NCBI RefSeq assembly: GCF_932294415.1
Contig: NC_065542.1
Location: forward strand, 46,589,942-46,653,941
Direction: 5' to 3'
DNA from: Quercus robur
Taxonomy: Eukaryota > Streptophyta > Magnoliopsida > Fagales > Fagaceae
DNA length: 64,000 nt
Position numbers and translations under genes: made by a program
The notes under the pieces: model-generated
Database searches by the model: none
Seen by the model: only the letters and a program-made list of their open reading frames with translations
Told to the model about the DNA's origin: nothing
Shown here: positions 1-11,645 of the stretch, in pieces
How the letters are laid out: each line of letters begins with the position of its first letter
How positions within the stretch are numbered: the stretch's first letter is position 1

Positions 1-16
1 ATCCTCTACTGAAACT

Positions 17-1540
17 ATGAAGGAAGCATGGACCATCCTCCAAACAACCTATGAAGGAACCAAGGTTGTCAAGGATTCAAAACTTCAGAGGCTTACCACG
101 AGTTTTGAAGACATTAAGATGGAGAAGAATGAGTCATTTGATGAGTTCTATGCCAAGGTCAAGGATATAGTGAACTCAGCCTTTAATCTTGGAGAAATCA
201 TTCCTGAACCCAAGATTGTTAGAAAGGTGCTTAGATCTCTACCCGAGAGATTTCATGCCAAGATCACCGCAATTAAGGAATCGAAGGACATTGACAAAAT
301 TCCTTTGACAGAGCTGGTTGGTAATTTGCAGACTTATGAGTTGGGTTTGACAAGGATTGGGAAATCTAGTGAGGGCAAGAGCATGGCATTGAAGGACAAG
401 AATAGTGACATTGATGAGTCTTCAGACGACGAAGATTCTAAGATGAAATCCTACATCACCCGACAATTCAAAAAGTTTATGAAGAATGCCAATGCTAAAG
501 GATTTGACAAAGACCACAAGCAGTCCAGCTCGTCTCAGTTTAAGAACCAGGACAAAGGAAAGAAGGATGCTAGGGATGGCAATCAGTACACTGTTCTCTC
601 AAGACCAAAATGCTTTGGATATCAAGGATTTGGTCATATGAAACAAGAGTGCCCTACGTATCTCAAGACCATTGGGAAGAGCAAGGAACTTGCTGCTACC
701 TTGAGTAACACCGAGCCTAAAACTGATTTTGACAATGAGAATGATGGAATCCTAAATGCCTTCACTACTACTGTAAATCCTACTAAGGGGATTGTTGAAG
801 ATATGGACGAAGAAGAAGAATTGGAGATGAGCAAGATAACATCCACACAGCCTATGCAAAATTATATAAGGTCTTAGAAAAACATGAGAAGTTGTATAGG
901 TTGGCCACTAAGAAGCTCAGTGAAGTGGAGCTTGAACGAGAAGAAATCTCCACAAAGTTTGATGAAGCAAATCAAACCATTGGAACACTGAGATTTGAGA
1001 ATAATTTCTTGGCTGAGAAGACCAAGAAACTTGAGGCAGAATTGTTCCAAGTCAGAGCTCAACTGAAGAGGACTTCAAGTGCAAAGCTTGATGAGATGCT
1101 CAGTCTTCAGAAATCTGCTTCTGATCAAACCGATTTAAGATATGATTTCTCTTCTCCTAGTATTGCTTCTACTAGCACTAATGTTTTTGTTTCTCCTACT
1201 AATAATGTTGAATCTGAAAATAATGATGTGAAAAATGTGGTAACTAGTGAGAACATAGACAATGGCAAATCTATCTTAGGAGCACCCCCAAAGTTGGATA
1301 AGAAAGAGACTAAAAACCTTAGGGCTAAGAAGGGAAACACTCAAAAGCCTAAACAGAAAAAGCAACATTTATGTCATCACTGTGGAGCAACTGGACATAC
1401 TTGACCTAATTGTCATAAGTGGTTAGCCACTCAACAGAGCAACAGCATGATCTCATCAGGAAACCAGAATCAAATTCCATCCTCCTTTGCTCCTCTTGGA
1501 GATCTACTCAAAGCACCTCATGTTTCTTTTGAACTTGAAT
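17..1540 (+). pseudogene. Copia gag region (fossil)
   Basis: Encodes a Copia-type gag polypeptide of the UBN2 family, recognisable from the stretch around LQRLTTSFEDIKM and VLRSLPERFHAKITAI. A degenerate CCHC zinc knuckle follows (near residues 199-213). Then comes a long charged coiled-coil stretch, and a second zinc-knuckle-like motif HLCHHCGATGHT. Gag proteins of this family form the virus-like particle and bind element RNA. The copy is decayed and part of the broken element described above. Confidence 0.8.
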
Positions 1541-2207
1541 AGTTTCAATTCTTCTCCCTCACCGCCAGATCAAGGGTTTACTAAATGAAAAGGTTCTTCC
1601 AAGGTATGGAAGGAAAAAGGCGCCAAGTGATTTAGTCACTTTTTCTCTCTCTCTCTCTCTCCCCTTCTTATTTTGTTTTTGCATTATTTGTGTGTTTTAC
1701 TTACTTGTTCTGAGTTAGTCTAGTTTTATGCATTTCCTTGTTTAACATGTTTTTGTTTGTTTATTTTCATTTTTGCTTTATTTTGTTGTTCACCAAAAAA
1801 AAAATTTGAAAAAAAAAAAAAATACAAAAACAGTGTGTGTTTATGTATATTGGTACTTGTGTACCTTGGATGGTCATTAAAATAAAGTTTTCTAAACTTT
1901 GTATCTTTTGTAACTTAGAATAGCGTCTCTATGCACAACTAAGTAAATGAGCTTTGTGGCTCGTGTTTGTGATGAGTAAGATTAAGTAATCTCTTATGCT
2001 TAACACTCGTATCACTCTTTTTGACGGGAAGAACTAGAAAATCCTTAGAGAAAGGTATAAATAACCATCTCACCACTATTGCCCACCAATCATGAAATGA
2101 CATATGTATGCTTCGACATAGCAAAAGTGCAATGTCAAAAGCTTAACATCATTGGATATTTCTTTTCTCTCTCTTGTATACCCATGCATAGTTTACTTAA
2201 AAGAAAA
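1541..2207 (+). other. Spacer of the Copia element, no gene seen
   Basis: AT-rich, pyrimidine-rich DNA with a CT run near 1648-1662 and A runs near 1795-1822. No coding domain is recognisable. It reads as internal non-coding sequence of the Copia fossil up to the nested solo LTR. Confidence 0.5.
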
Positions 2208-3045
2208 TGTACATTTTTAGACCCCTTAAACACAAACAAGATTAACCTAGTTATTTAGCCAAGTGAATAACTTAGGTAAATTATGCAGATCTAGGTCAAC
2301 ATAGATAAATCATATCATTAAAATAGTGCAGAAAATAAAGAACACAACGATATGATAACCTAGGAAAACCAAATTGATAAAAAACCTAGAGAGGATTTAA
2401 CCTAGCTATTCTCAAGGTAAAACATATTCATCATGAAAGAATTGTAGTTTTACAATAGCGACTTAGACCACTAACATCATATTGCTACCTAGAGTAGAAA
2501 ACTTACTACCACGATCACGTAATAGCTCTAAGTCCACGGACTACTTCTTTCTTGGATTCACAGCAACCACAAGTACTCCCACTTGTGTTTCTCTTTAAGC
2601 TCTTTGTGCAGCAATTAAAACGATCACCAAGCTCTCAACATCAATCTCAATCTTGATAACCCTAAGTATGTATGAAGGCAAACACCTCTAAATCTCACAA
2701 GAGATTCATACACAGAGCATAAATAACAACAATAAAATGTGGTTAAGGTTTTTTCTTTTATACTTAAGGCAAAACATTAAACCCTACACGTTATACGAGC
2801 TTGGGCTTGAGTTGGAAAATTTTGTAGAAAAACAATCTGCACGAGTTTCGATTAATCGAGTTTAATTTTCAATCGATCGAGCTTTGCAGATTTACACAAT
2901 AAATCCTACAGTACATTCGATTCCAACTTTACACAAAAACACACTTTGAGCAGTCTAAATCTAGACTAAATGTTTTGATCATGATTTGCCAACATTACAC
3001 ATTGAAGTTCTATTACATTAGTTCCTAATTTATTAGAACTTAACA
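2208..3045 (-). mobile_element. Solo LTR nested in the Copia fossil
   Basis: An 838-bp sequence that on the minus strand opens TGTTAAGTTC and closes AATGTACA, so it has TG...CA ends. It is flanked by a perfect 5-bp target duplication, GAAAA at 2203-2207 and at 3046-3050. No internal coding DNA is present, so this is a solo LTR, the usual product of recombination between the two LTRs of one element. The Copia spacer resumes on both sides, so this insertion is younger than its host element. Confidence 0.85.
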
Positions 3046-3050
3046 GAAAA

Positions 3051-4217
3051 ATATGCAAAGAAAAATAAAAAGAAAAAAGAATCAAAATGCTTTATATATG
3101 ATTGCAAACATGTCTTCTAGGATATGTGGGAGTTATAGGATGAACCTCGAAGGTGATAGTCCCCATCAAACAGTTATGATTATGTGTGAGTGAAAGTGAT
3201 TTTCTCATATCTCAAATCATCATAATGTGTAGACACTTATGCAATCTTGCAATGTTTTTCACACACAACACGCAATATCTTTGCTACTCTTGATACATGT
3301 GCAGGTATAATGTGATTTGGCCATCACAAGGAATACATGTGTAAATGTATGCTCACTAAATTGTCTTAACTTGTTTTTGAAATATAAAATTGGTTTGACT
3401 TGTTTAGTGTGTGTGTGTGTGTTTTAGATCTAAATGCTTGACACTTTTTTTGATGAGAGATATTTTTTAGAGCTTAAAATGTTGTTTGGATCTTTGGTTG
3501 AGTAGCAAGTTTGATTGCATTCATGTCTGTGTTATTCTCTTCTTTGAAAAACTGTTTTTAAGCAATCTCAACAACTTCTCGATACCTCTCAACAACTAGG
3601 CTATCTATCGAGCCTTTTGAGCTTCCTTTCTCGACAGCTGATATCACAATCTCGATCCATTGAGATTCTTGAGATTCAATCTTGATAGCTTCTCAACAGC
3701 TACTTGATCCATTGAGGAAGTTTTTGGATGCTTGATAGATGCTCGATAGCTTATTGATCCATCGAAGTTTATTTGCTGTGGAAACCTCTCGATAACTGCT
3801 TGATAGCTCATCGATAGCTATTTCTCGCGTTTTAATTCTCGACAGCTCTCGACAACTCTCGATCCATCGAGAAACTGGGATTTTTATAAATAGGGTCTGC
3901 GCGACATTTCTCCTCGATCTCTCTCAATCCTTTCTAACTTCTCACCTTCCCAAACACCTCTCTCTCACTCCAAATCACTTCCCCACTCTCTCTTCGGTCT
4001 CAAGATCACTTCCTTTCTCTGGTATGATTCTTTTTCACTCATTTTCTCATGCATTTCATCTTTTGTGACCTAACTTTTGGGGTTTGTTGAAAAATTTGTA
4101 GTTTTCAAGTTTAATGAGGTTTTCGCAAAATTTTTGGGATGGGATTTTGTTTAAATGATTTCAAATCATCATGCATTGCATCACACGTGCATTTTAACTA
4201 TGATTCATGCATTTTAG
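3051..4217 (+). promoter_or_regulatory. Spacer with degenerate CTCGA repeats and a TATA-like box
   Basis: Spacer of the Copia fossil. From about 3575 to 3875 it carries many degenerate copies of a CTCGACAGCT / CTCGATAGCT / TCGATCCATCGAG motif. A TATA-like TTTATAAATAGGG follows at 3883-3895, then a pyrimidine-rich leader-like stretch leading to the downstream open region at 4218. The layout resembles a promoter plus leader. Whether it ever acted as an internal promoter is inference. Confidence 0.4.
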
Positions 4218-5428
4218 ATGTGTGATCACTTCCTTTTGTTAGTCTGCTTTATGACACCTAAACGCAAATCTACTCCATCCCGAAACCCTCTTCATTCCAA
4301 GGCACCTTCTTCCTCTTCCCCCTCTAATCCTACTCCTTCTTACATCAGGTTCCATGATGATAAAGCTCGTAAGGACTTTTTGGAGAACTTCTCACGACGA
4401 GGCATTCATTCAAAACACCAAGTCGTTCTATCTAATTTTTTTGATACTGACCTTCCCACTGTCATCTATAGTCAGGGTTGGGAGTCATTATGTGGCATCC
4501 CGGTCACTTGTCCCTCCATGATCATACAGGAGTTCTACTCCAATATGCACGAATTTGACTACTCTATACCTCATTTCATCACTTACGTTCAAGGAACACG
4601 CATTGTAGTTACTTTGGATATTGTATCTGAGGTACTACACGTTCCTAGGGTAGCGCATCTTGACTACCCTAGCTATGATCATCTAAGACTGTGTCCAAAG
4701 ACGAACTCTCGTCTCTATTTTGTGAGAAACCTTCATCTTGGGGTAACCATTAAAACACCCCTTACTCGGGCCTTACAAAAGGTCCGAGGTTCCTTAACAT
4801 GGTGATGACATTCATTCTCCATCCTTTGTCTCAATATAACTCTATCATAGAGCTTCGTGCTCGATTTTTGTTACCCCTCCTTGAGGGCCTCTCTATTGAT
4901 TTTCCCTCTCATTTCATTCTTTCCATCATAGATGTCTATAGGGATACGGTGACTCATGATAAGCTTATTTTTCCTTCCGCTATCACGTGTCTTCTTCGCC
5001 ATTTTTCTGTTTCTTATCCAAGGTCTACACACTTTTCCATTATGTGTGCCATAGACGCTGCTACCGTCAGACAAAGCGAGGCCCAGTTTCGACCGAAGCG
5101 GCCACAGACAAAGACAGCAACTCCTCCGGCTTCTTCTGCTCCTTCCACATCTGCACCTTCTTCATCGACGGGTGGTGTGACCCTTGAGGCGATCATGGCA
5201 TAGTTGCAGTATATGGATGCTCACCTTCACACACTCAGTGATGAGTTATGTCAGGTGAACACCCGTGTCGGCCGTATTGCACGACGACAGGCTCGCCTTG
5301 GTGGCTTCATAGAGTCTTCCTCTCCTTCTCTAGAGATATCTGAGGATGAGGACGATGATGGTGACTCCGACGACGATGATGATAATGGGGATGAGGATGC
5401 TAGCTTGCCCAATGAGATGATGAGATGA
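4218..5428 (+). pseudogene. Putative plant transposon protein region (fossil)
   Basis: Coding-like DNA whose product contains FLENFSRRGIHSKHQVVL and SEVLHVPRVAHL. These resemble the putative plant transposon protein domain (Pfam Transposase_32) that is common downstream of the core genes in large plant retroelements. The C-terminal part is very acidic (EDEDDDGDSDDDDD). Function is unknown. It sits between the spacer and the 3' LTR, the place where SIRE-type elements carry an extra open region sometimes called envelope-like. The copy is broken in a few places. Confidence 0.65.
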
Positions 5429-5663
5429 CTGCTTAATTTACTTAACCTTTATCATTCATGACAAAAAAGATGAGTAATTTTGAGATGAGAGTAGTTATGT
5501 ACATAGGGGGAGAGTTAGCATAGGTGATTTTTGTGATAAGGGGAGTGTTTATACTTTGAGGGATGTAGTGAGGTTATTATGTATTTTTCTTTTCTTTCTT
5601 TTACATTTACCTCATGTATACCGGTCTTGTGACCATTTGACATACATTGTACTTATCTTTGGA

Positions 5664-5698
<35 letters not shown>

Positions 5699-6000
5699 AT
5701 GTATGCTATTTACTTATCTTTACATGTATTGTTTCTATTCTCTCTTTATGCATATGCTTCTTATATTTTGTATGCAATCTTTTATTTCTGTTTCACATTA
5801 AGATACCATGATGAGTTTTGTTTAAAGTGTTTTAGAAATACAGGTTGCCAAAGTCTTCCATGCCATGAACTCTCTTCTTGCAAAGTTTTTCAAGAGTTTG
5901 TGTTAGGATAGATTTTATTGTATTCAATAAGTGAATATGAGTTTAGTGATTTATGACTTCTTACATATGTTCATTTGTTTGTTGTGGTTTTGTCATGGAT
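5429..6000 (+). other. Copia 3' spacer with AT microsatellite
   Basis: Non-coding stretch between the last open region and the polypurine tract. It contains an (AT)n run near 5670-5694 and no recognisable domain. Confidence 0.5.
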
Positions 6001-7001
6001 TGCCAAAGGGGGAGATTGTTAAGAAATATGTGAATCATGTTAGAAACATATGTCAATATAGAATTGGCTAATCATTTGACAAAACTCACTTTACTTGTAA
6101 TTGGATAGATCTAGAATGTGTTTAATACTTTAAGAAACAAGGTTTCAAGTTCATTTGTTAAAGCCATGCAAATCTATCAAAGAATCAAGTGAAGAAGTGC
6201 TAGATTTTAAAGCTCGACAAGTAGTATCTATCAAGGTTCAAAAGACTGTTTAAGCCCGATACTCGACAGCTGCTTGATAGATAGGGTATCCGTCAAGGTT
6301 TATGAAAATCAGTTTTTCAAATTTGATTTCACTCCAATCCGTGAATAGATGTTTGAGCTTTCTTTTCTCACAACCCTAAACATATATAATGATTGTTTTA
6401 AGGGCCGTCACAGCTGATGCAACTCAATGCAAAAGTTCTTCACAAGCATATTGTGAACCGGAGACATGTGCCCTAGTTCATCTTTCTCTTCAAGAAGTTA
6501 CTATGTTTGTACATCGTAGGGTTTTGTAACCGAGGAGTTTCGTGATCTTCATCGTGTTGATGAATTGAAGAACTTTGCAGCCAACATCCTTCTCAAGCTA
6601 GTGAGTAAGCTACATATTGGGATCCGCATATCGAATTGGTTAGTCAGGTACTGGGAGCCGTGCATTGAAAAGAGAGATTGTCACTACAGAACAAGTCCAA
6701 TTGTGTATTGGGGTAAGGGTTCAACTACAGGTTGGTATAAGGTACTAGGATTCTTTTACTTGTAATCGCTTGTTGTGATAATAATGAATTCTTGAGAGTA
6801 GTGACCTTAAAATCACCCGATGGGGTTTTTGCCATATAAGTTTTCCCCATTCCTAAACAAATCACCTTGTTAATTTATTTTCTGTTACATTTTAACTTAG
6901 TTGGTGATTTGTTTGTGCTACCACGCTTATTACATGCTAATTGAATTAATTAATTAACTGGTTAATTCATCACAATGGGTCAATACATTCTTGGCCTATC
7001 A
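6001..7001 (+). repeat. Polypurine tract and 3' LTR of the Copia fossil
   Basis: The polypurine tract AAAGGGGGAGA lies at 6006-6015 and is followed directly by an LTR beginning TGTTAAGAAATATG at 6017. The best closing CA is in CCTATCA at 7000-7001, giving an LTR of about 985 bp. The LTR carries the same CTCGACAG / TTGATAGATAG motif (6215-6300) seen in the internal spacer. The right boundary is a judgement because the matching 5' LTR and target duplication lie outside the window. Confidence 0.7.
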
Positions 7002-7700
7002 GTTGCCTCCACCACCTCTAGACCTTCAGCGTAGTAGGATTTCCCACAGACAATGGTAATTGTGGTGGTCCATTCCTAATAACCTACAATTGTTGAGCCT
7101 GGACCCCAATTTACTTGTACTTTGGGTTAGGCTTATCCCAGAGTATGAAGTCCAAAAAAGTGATTGGTGGTGTCATTGATGGGATACTAGTTCCACCTAT
7201 ACATTAAACTACCTTGATTTTAGCTCAGATGTGAAGGTTGCCAAGCAACCGAGTCCCCTCTCTGAAATCCGAACAGGATTTCCTTCTTTCCTGAATGTGT
7301 TTTTCCTTACTTCTCTCAAGTCTCTCTCCCCAAATATTCCAACCCCCATTCCCTACCCCTCTTTCCCTATTTATATCATTTTTTTTCAGTAGGGTTGTCA
7401 TAATGAAAGAATATTTAGCACGTCAATGGGTCCCTCCATACGTATCACAAGTCAGAGAGACCCACCTCCTATTGCTAACATGACTCCTTAGTAACTCGTG
7501 CCCGACACTAGTTATTGGTTGACAAGCAGATTCTCCTAAGGCATTATCTCTTGTTCTTGGCATATCTTGGATAGTTTCCTATGTGCTCGAATAACTTCCA
7601 ACTGCTCGGCGATGTGGACCCGAATTGGGCCGGGTTGTCCCAACAAAGTGACTGACACAATTCAAGGGCCCACCTACTATTTTCGGTCCATACAATGGGT
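7002..7700. repeat. Probable LTR debris
   Basis: This stretch has the look of an LTR: a pyrimidine-rich leader (7270-7370), a TATA-like CTATTTATATC near 7367, and GGGCC-rich text near 7620-7690. I could not define TG...CA ends or a target duplication. It may be the older repeat into which the Copia element inserted. A fossil fragment if so. Confidence 0.3.
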
Positions 7701-8890
7701 TTAAGTCCCATTCAACGATATTAATATATGGGTTCATTTGACTTAGTTTAGAGCCATTGTATTCATTAATGTTAAGTTCATATATACATCAGATCATCAG
7801 AACAATATTTGAACAGCTGGAATACCCTTAGCTTTTAGTATATTCTGAATTGATGATGGCTTGTTTAAATAAAAAATCGATTAGCAATTAAAAGAAATGG
7901 TTCTGCCATTAGCACGTAGCATTGGCAAACCCACACGTTAAACCTCAAGGCCACCACTTCCAAAAGCCACGACCACATCAGATAATGATAATCATTAACA
8001 ACAGTGTGAGCTACAGGCAAGGAAAACATATATCAATAGCAAATTCTTGGTGCCAAAAAGCAAACTAATCGCACCTCAACTTGGCTAATTTATGCCACCA
8101 AAAAGCAAACCGAGGCTCCTGCAATCAATTGAAGCCACCAATAAGCAAAGGTGGTCCTTTTTTTTTTTAGATTTCCAAATTACGGAGAGTGGCATGCAAA
8201 GAATGTTGAAATTCCTTGTTTTGTTTTCAGTAGGATTCGAACTAAGACGTTGATTCATTAATTGTGGGTGTCAAGTTATTTTCTCTGCGCTTTTAGTGAA
8301 CTAGACATTTAAAACAAGTAAATGCCTATTTTCTATTTCCTTTGTAGTTTGAGAACTATTTTTGTTTTTAACTTGTTTGTGGTTACTAAACAAGTTTTTG
8401 GGGTTGAAAATAGCAAACTATTCTTAAGAAAAAAAAAAAATTTAAGAAACATAGCAAAGATCTTTTAACAGTTACAAACTAAACTACTTCCCCAAAGCAC
8501 TTTTAGAGAAAAAGATAATGATAACGATTAGAAAGGATTGGTTGAGCAAGAAAACAGAAAATGAAAAGAAAGGAGAGAGAATTTGTACCATACATGTTAC
8601 ATATACTTTCAAAGTGCGCTCCCACATGAGCACTATTGCGAAATGTCCCCACGAGACCGATTGGGGTATATCGATTATTGGATAACCAGATGCCTGTCTT
8701 ATTATTACCACTTGTGTACACGATGAATGACATTGACTGAATATAAAGCACAATATATTCCCAGTACTTTTTGGGTAAAATAAATGTTAGACGAAAGTAG
8801 CAAAACCACTACTCTAGTTCTTAAAAACACTCGTAACAAATTTTTTTTGACTTCAAATAGTAAAGCTATCTTGCTTTACACATGACGTAA
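7701..8890. other. Intergenic DNA, nothing recognised
   Basis: AT-rich DNA without a gene I can support. Short open frames on the minus strand near 8484-8753 show no known domain, no supporting exon structure and no convincing codon bias. Confidence 0.4.
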
Positions 8891-9300
8891 CTATGGGTCT
8901 ATTTAGCATTGGTTTATTTTATTAAAATTGAAAACTTTTTATTAAAAATACAGTAGATAAAGGTAGAAGTTAATTGAAATAATACAATAAGACTCATAAA
9001 TAGTTTAAAAAAGTACAGTGTAACTTATGAATAGTAGCAAAAATAAGTTAAAAGGTAAAATAAGCTGACTTTTTAATTTAGAGCCAAACTATGTGTGCAT
9101 TTGGTTTAGGATGAAAAATGAAAATTATTTTACTATTCAGTTTATTTTTGCTATTATTTATGGGTCTTACTCTATTTTTTGCTACTATTCATGGACTCCA
9201 CTATACTATTTTAACTAAATTTTAACTTTTTCTACAGTATTTTCAATAATAATTTTTCAATTTTAACAAAATAAGTAGTATCTAAATACACTCTATATAT
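8890..9300. repeat. Two head-to-head MITE copies
   Basis: Copy 1 (about 8897-9085) contains TTTATTTTATTAAAATTGAAAA ... ACAGTAGATAAAGGTA ... AATAGTAGCAAAAATAAG. Copy 2 (about 9100-9300) is the same family in reverse orientation, ending in TTTTAACAAAATAAGTAGTA. A third, clearer copy lies at 23430-23592 and a partial one near 11330-11445. The family looks like a short non-autonomous DNA transposon, possibly hAT-derived. Class assignment is inference. Confidence 0.55.
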
Positions 9301-9599
9301 AAATTTTATCAATATAAATTATGTGAATTATTTAAATATATATACTGTCTATTGCAAATGATTAATAAAGTTGCGGTATTTCTCATAAAAAAAAATGTTA
9401 AAATAATGAAATAAAGGAAAACAAAAATATGTGGAGTCGGGAAAAAAAGCAAGAAGCGCACATGGTTACAAAAATCAATTTCGTTAGTTTCCTAAAAACA
9501 TTATTCTGAGTGACCTTATCTTTGTACTGCTGCAAGAGGCATTAGCGCACAAAATGCAAAGAAACACAAACACCCAACACAAAATCTTCACTACATAAT

Positions 9600-9903
9600 T
9601 TCCCCATCTCTCTCTGTCTCTCTCTCTCTCCCCTCTTTCACATACATAAACCACACAACAGAAGAGTCATAGAGTTGTCGAGAGACACAAAAACACCAAA
9701 TTTCACAAAGCCTCTTCATCTATATATATGTGGCATTTATAACCTTATAACAGATTGGAAATTTTTTTAGGGTGAGTGAGTTTTTGCTTTTACTCATCGA
9801 ATTGCAGTAGTAGTCTTTCTTTTTGTAACTAATACATATTTGTTGGTTTTGCAGAGAGCTATTGTTTGTTTGAGATTAAAAAAAAAAAAAAAAAAAAAAT
9901 AGG
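9600..9903 (+). promoter_or_regulatory. PIF1 5' leader with a leader intron
   Basis: A CT-rich stretch (9606-9636) precedes a probable spliced leader. A good donor GTGAGTGAG starts at 9772 and a good acceptor TTTTGCAG ends at 9854, so an 83-bp intron probably lies in the 5' UTR. An A-run (9879-9899) precedes the start codon. Upstream (9301-9600) is AT-rich promoter DNA in which I see no G-box. Confidence 0.55.
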
Positions 9904-10792
9904 ATGATTAATCATCACTGCGTTCCGGATTTTGAAATGGACGAAGATTACTCATTCCCTTCCTCATCTTCTGCTGTTTCTCGCTCCAGAAAATCACCTT
10001 TGTAAGCTTTTTTTTTTAATTAATCAATTCTTTATTGAAATTATTTCAAAAAAATTTATACTGAGAAATACACAGGCCAGAAAATGAGATCATGGAGCTG
10101 TTGTGGCAAAACGGGCAAGTGGTTATGCAGAGTCAGAACCAAAGATCTATAAGAAGATCTCCACCGTCGAAATTGGAACAAGAGAACGACAACAACAACA
10201 ACCATATATTTATGCAAGAAGATGAAATGGCAGCTTGGCTTCACTACCCTCTCGATGAGGACAATTTCTGTGCACAACTTGAACTTCTTGACAACAACAA
10301 CAACAACAACAATATGAATATGAGTAGTCAGAGTCAGATTACTACTCACACCAATATTAACCCTATGGTTCGGTCAAACCAGCCGCCGCCGTCGAGGCCA
10401 CCGATTACGCCTTCGAGGAGGAGTGAGTTGGCGGAGTCGAAGGTGAGTCAGTTCCCGTCGAGACAAAAGGGTTATTATTGTGATGAAGAAACTAACAAGA
10501 GAATGGCGGTGGTGAGGGAATCGAGTACGATGGTGGATTCGAACGAGACTCCCGAGACTTGGGCTGTGGTGGATAAGGGTTGCGCTACCATGAGCGGAGG
10601 TGGCGCTGAGGTGGCAGTTACATCTTCCGGTGGTGATGGTGGTGGTGGCGGAGGTGATAGGAGCAAGGTGGAGATGATGACTTGTGAGATGACGGTGACT
10701 TCGTCGCCAGGGTGTTCGAGCGCAAGTGCGGAGGCGGGTCAGAAGGAGGAGGCGGCAGGTGAAGATCGGAAGCGGAAATCAATGGAAGCCGA

Positions 10793-10828
<36 letters not shown>

Positions 10829-11092
10829 TGACGCTGAGTGCCACAGCGAGGTATGTCATTCACTGACTTCACTTTCAACGACTTTTTCACTCTCACTCTC
10901 TCTCTCTCTCTCTCTCTCGGCTACCCTGATTAGGTGTGACGTTGGTCAACGTCACCTTCTTCGTCTATCTAATATCTATCATTAGATGTATCTTATCTTT
11001 TTGGGATATTATTTTATGCAATACTAAATTTTAATTCATATAATTGAGAGAATAAATAATGAAACACATACGGATTTCATTGTTTACCACCA

Positions 11093-11132
<40 letters not shown>

Positions 11133-11612
11133 ATTCATTATTAATAAGGCTTTGCTTTGTACTCCTATAAAAATAAAAAATAAAAAATACTTTTTTTTGT
11201 GATTGGATCCACGTTTATTGGCGTATGCATTAGCTACGACGTGTTTTTTCTTCTTTTTTTTGTTTAAGCCGCAACTTTTGACGGTTTTCTGTGAATAGTG
11301 CATCCGTGTACTGTTTACCTATCTTACAAATTTCACTTTTTAATTATTTTTTCATTAAAAATGGAGTATTATTTATATATTTAAAAATTATTTTTCTATA
11401 GTATTTTCAATTTTAATAAAATAAGTTCTATTTAAACAGACTTTTTATCTCACCATCCCAATTGGCAATGGTCTATATATGCCAGATGTTACATTTAGGA
11501 TTTTCTGTCATATACATATTTTGTATGTCTTACCCAGATTCTACCAGGTTCTTGGATTTGCTGACAATATTTTCCAATTTTTAAATTTTTTGAGAGTTGT
11601 ACAATCAAATTT

Positions 11613-11645
<33 letters not shown>

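Larger units (their letters stand above)
1..7001 (+). mobile_element. Broken Ty1/Copia element, SIRE/Maximus type, 3' portion
   Basis: A retrotransposon fossil that enters from the left edge of the window. Parts seen in order are a gag region, a long spacer, an open region for the putative plant transposon protein family, a polypurine tract and one 3' LTR. I see no integrase, reverse transcriptase or RNase H domain inside the window. The element is broken in several places and carries a nested solo LTR. The polypurine tract followed by an LTR opening TGTTAAG, and the large spacer downstream of the core genes, match the SIRE/Maximus lineage as I know it. The age is unknown because the 5' LTR lies outside the window. 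Confidence 0.8.

Noticed and set aside
8484-8753. Overlapping 82-89-codon minus-strand open frames
   Set aside because: No recognisable domain, no exon partners and low-complexity hydrophobic ends; treated as chance.
10475-10896. Minus-strand Arg/Pro/His-rich open frames opposite PIF1
   Set aside because: Shadows of the GC-rich coding strand of PIF1 exon 2.
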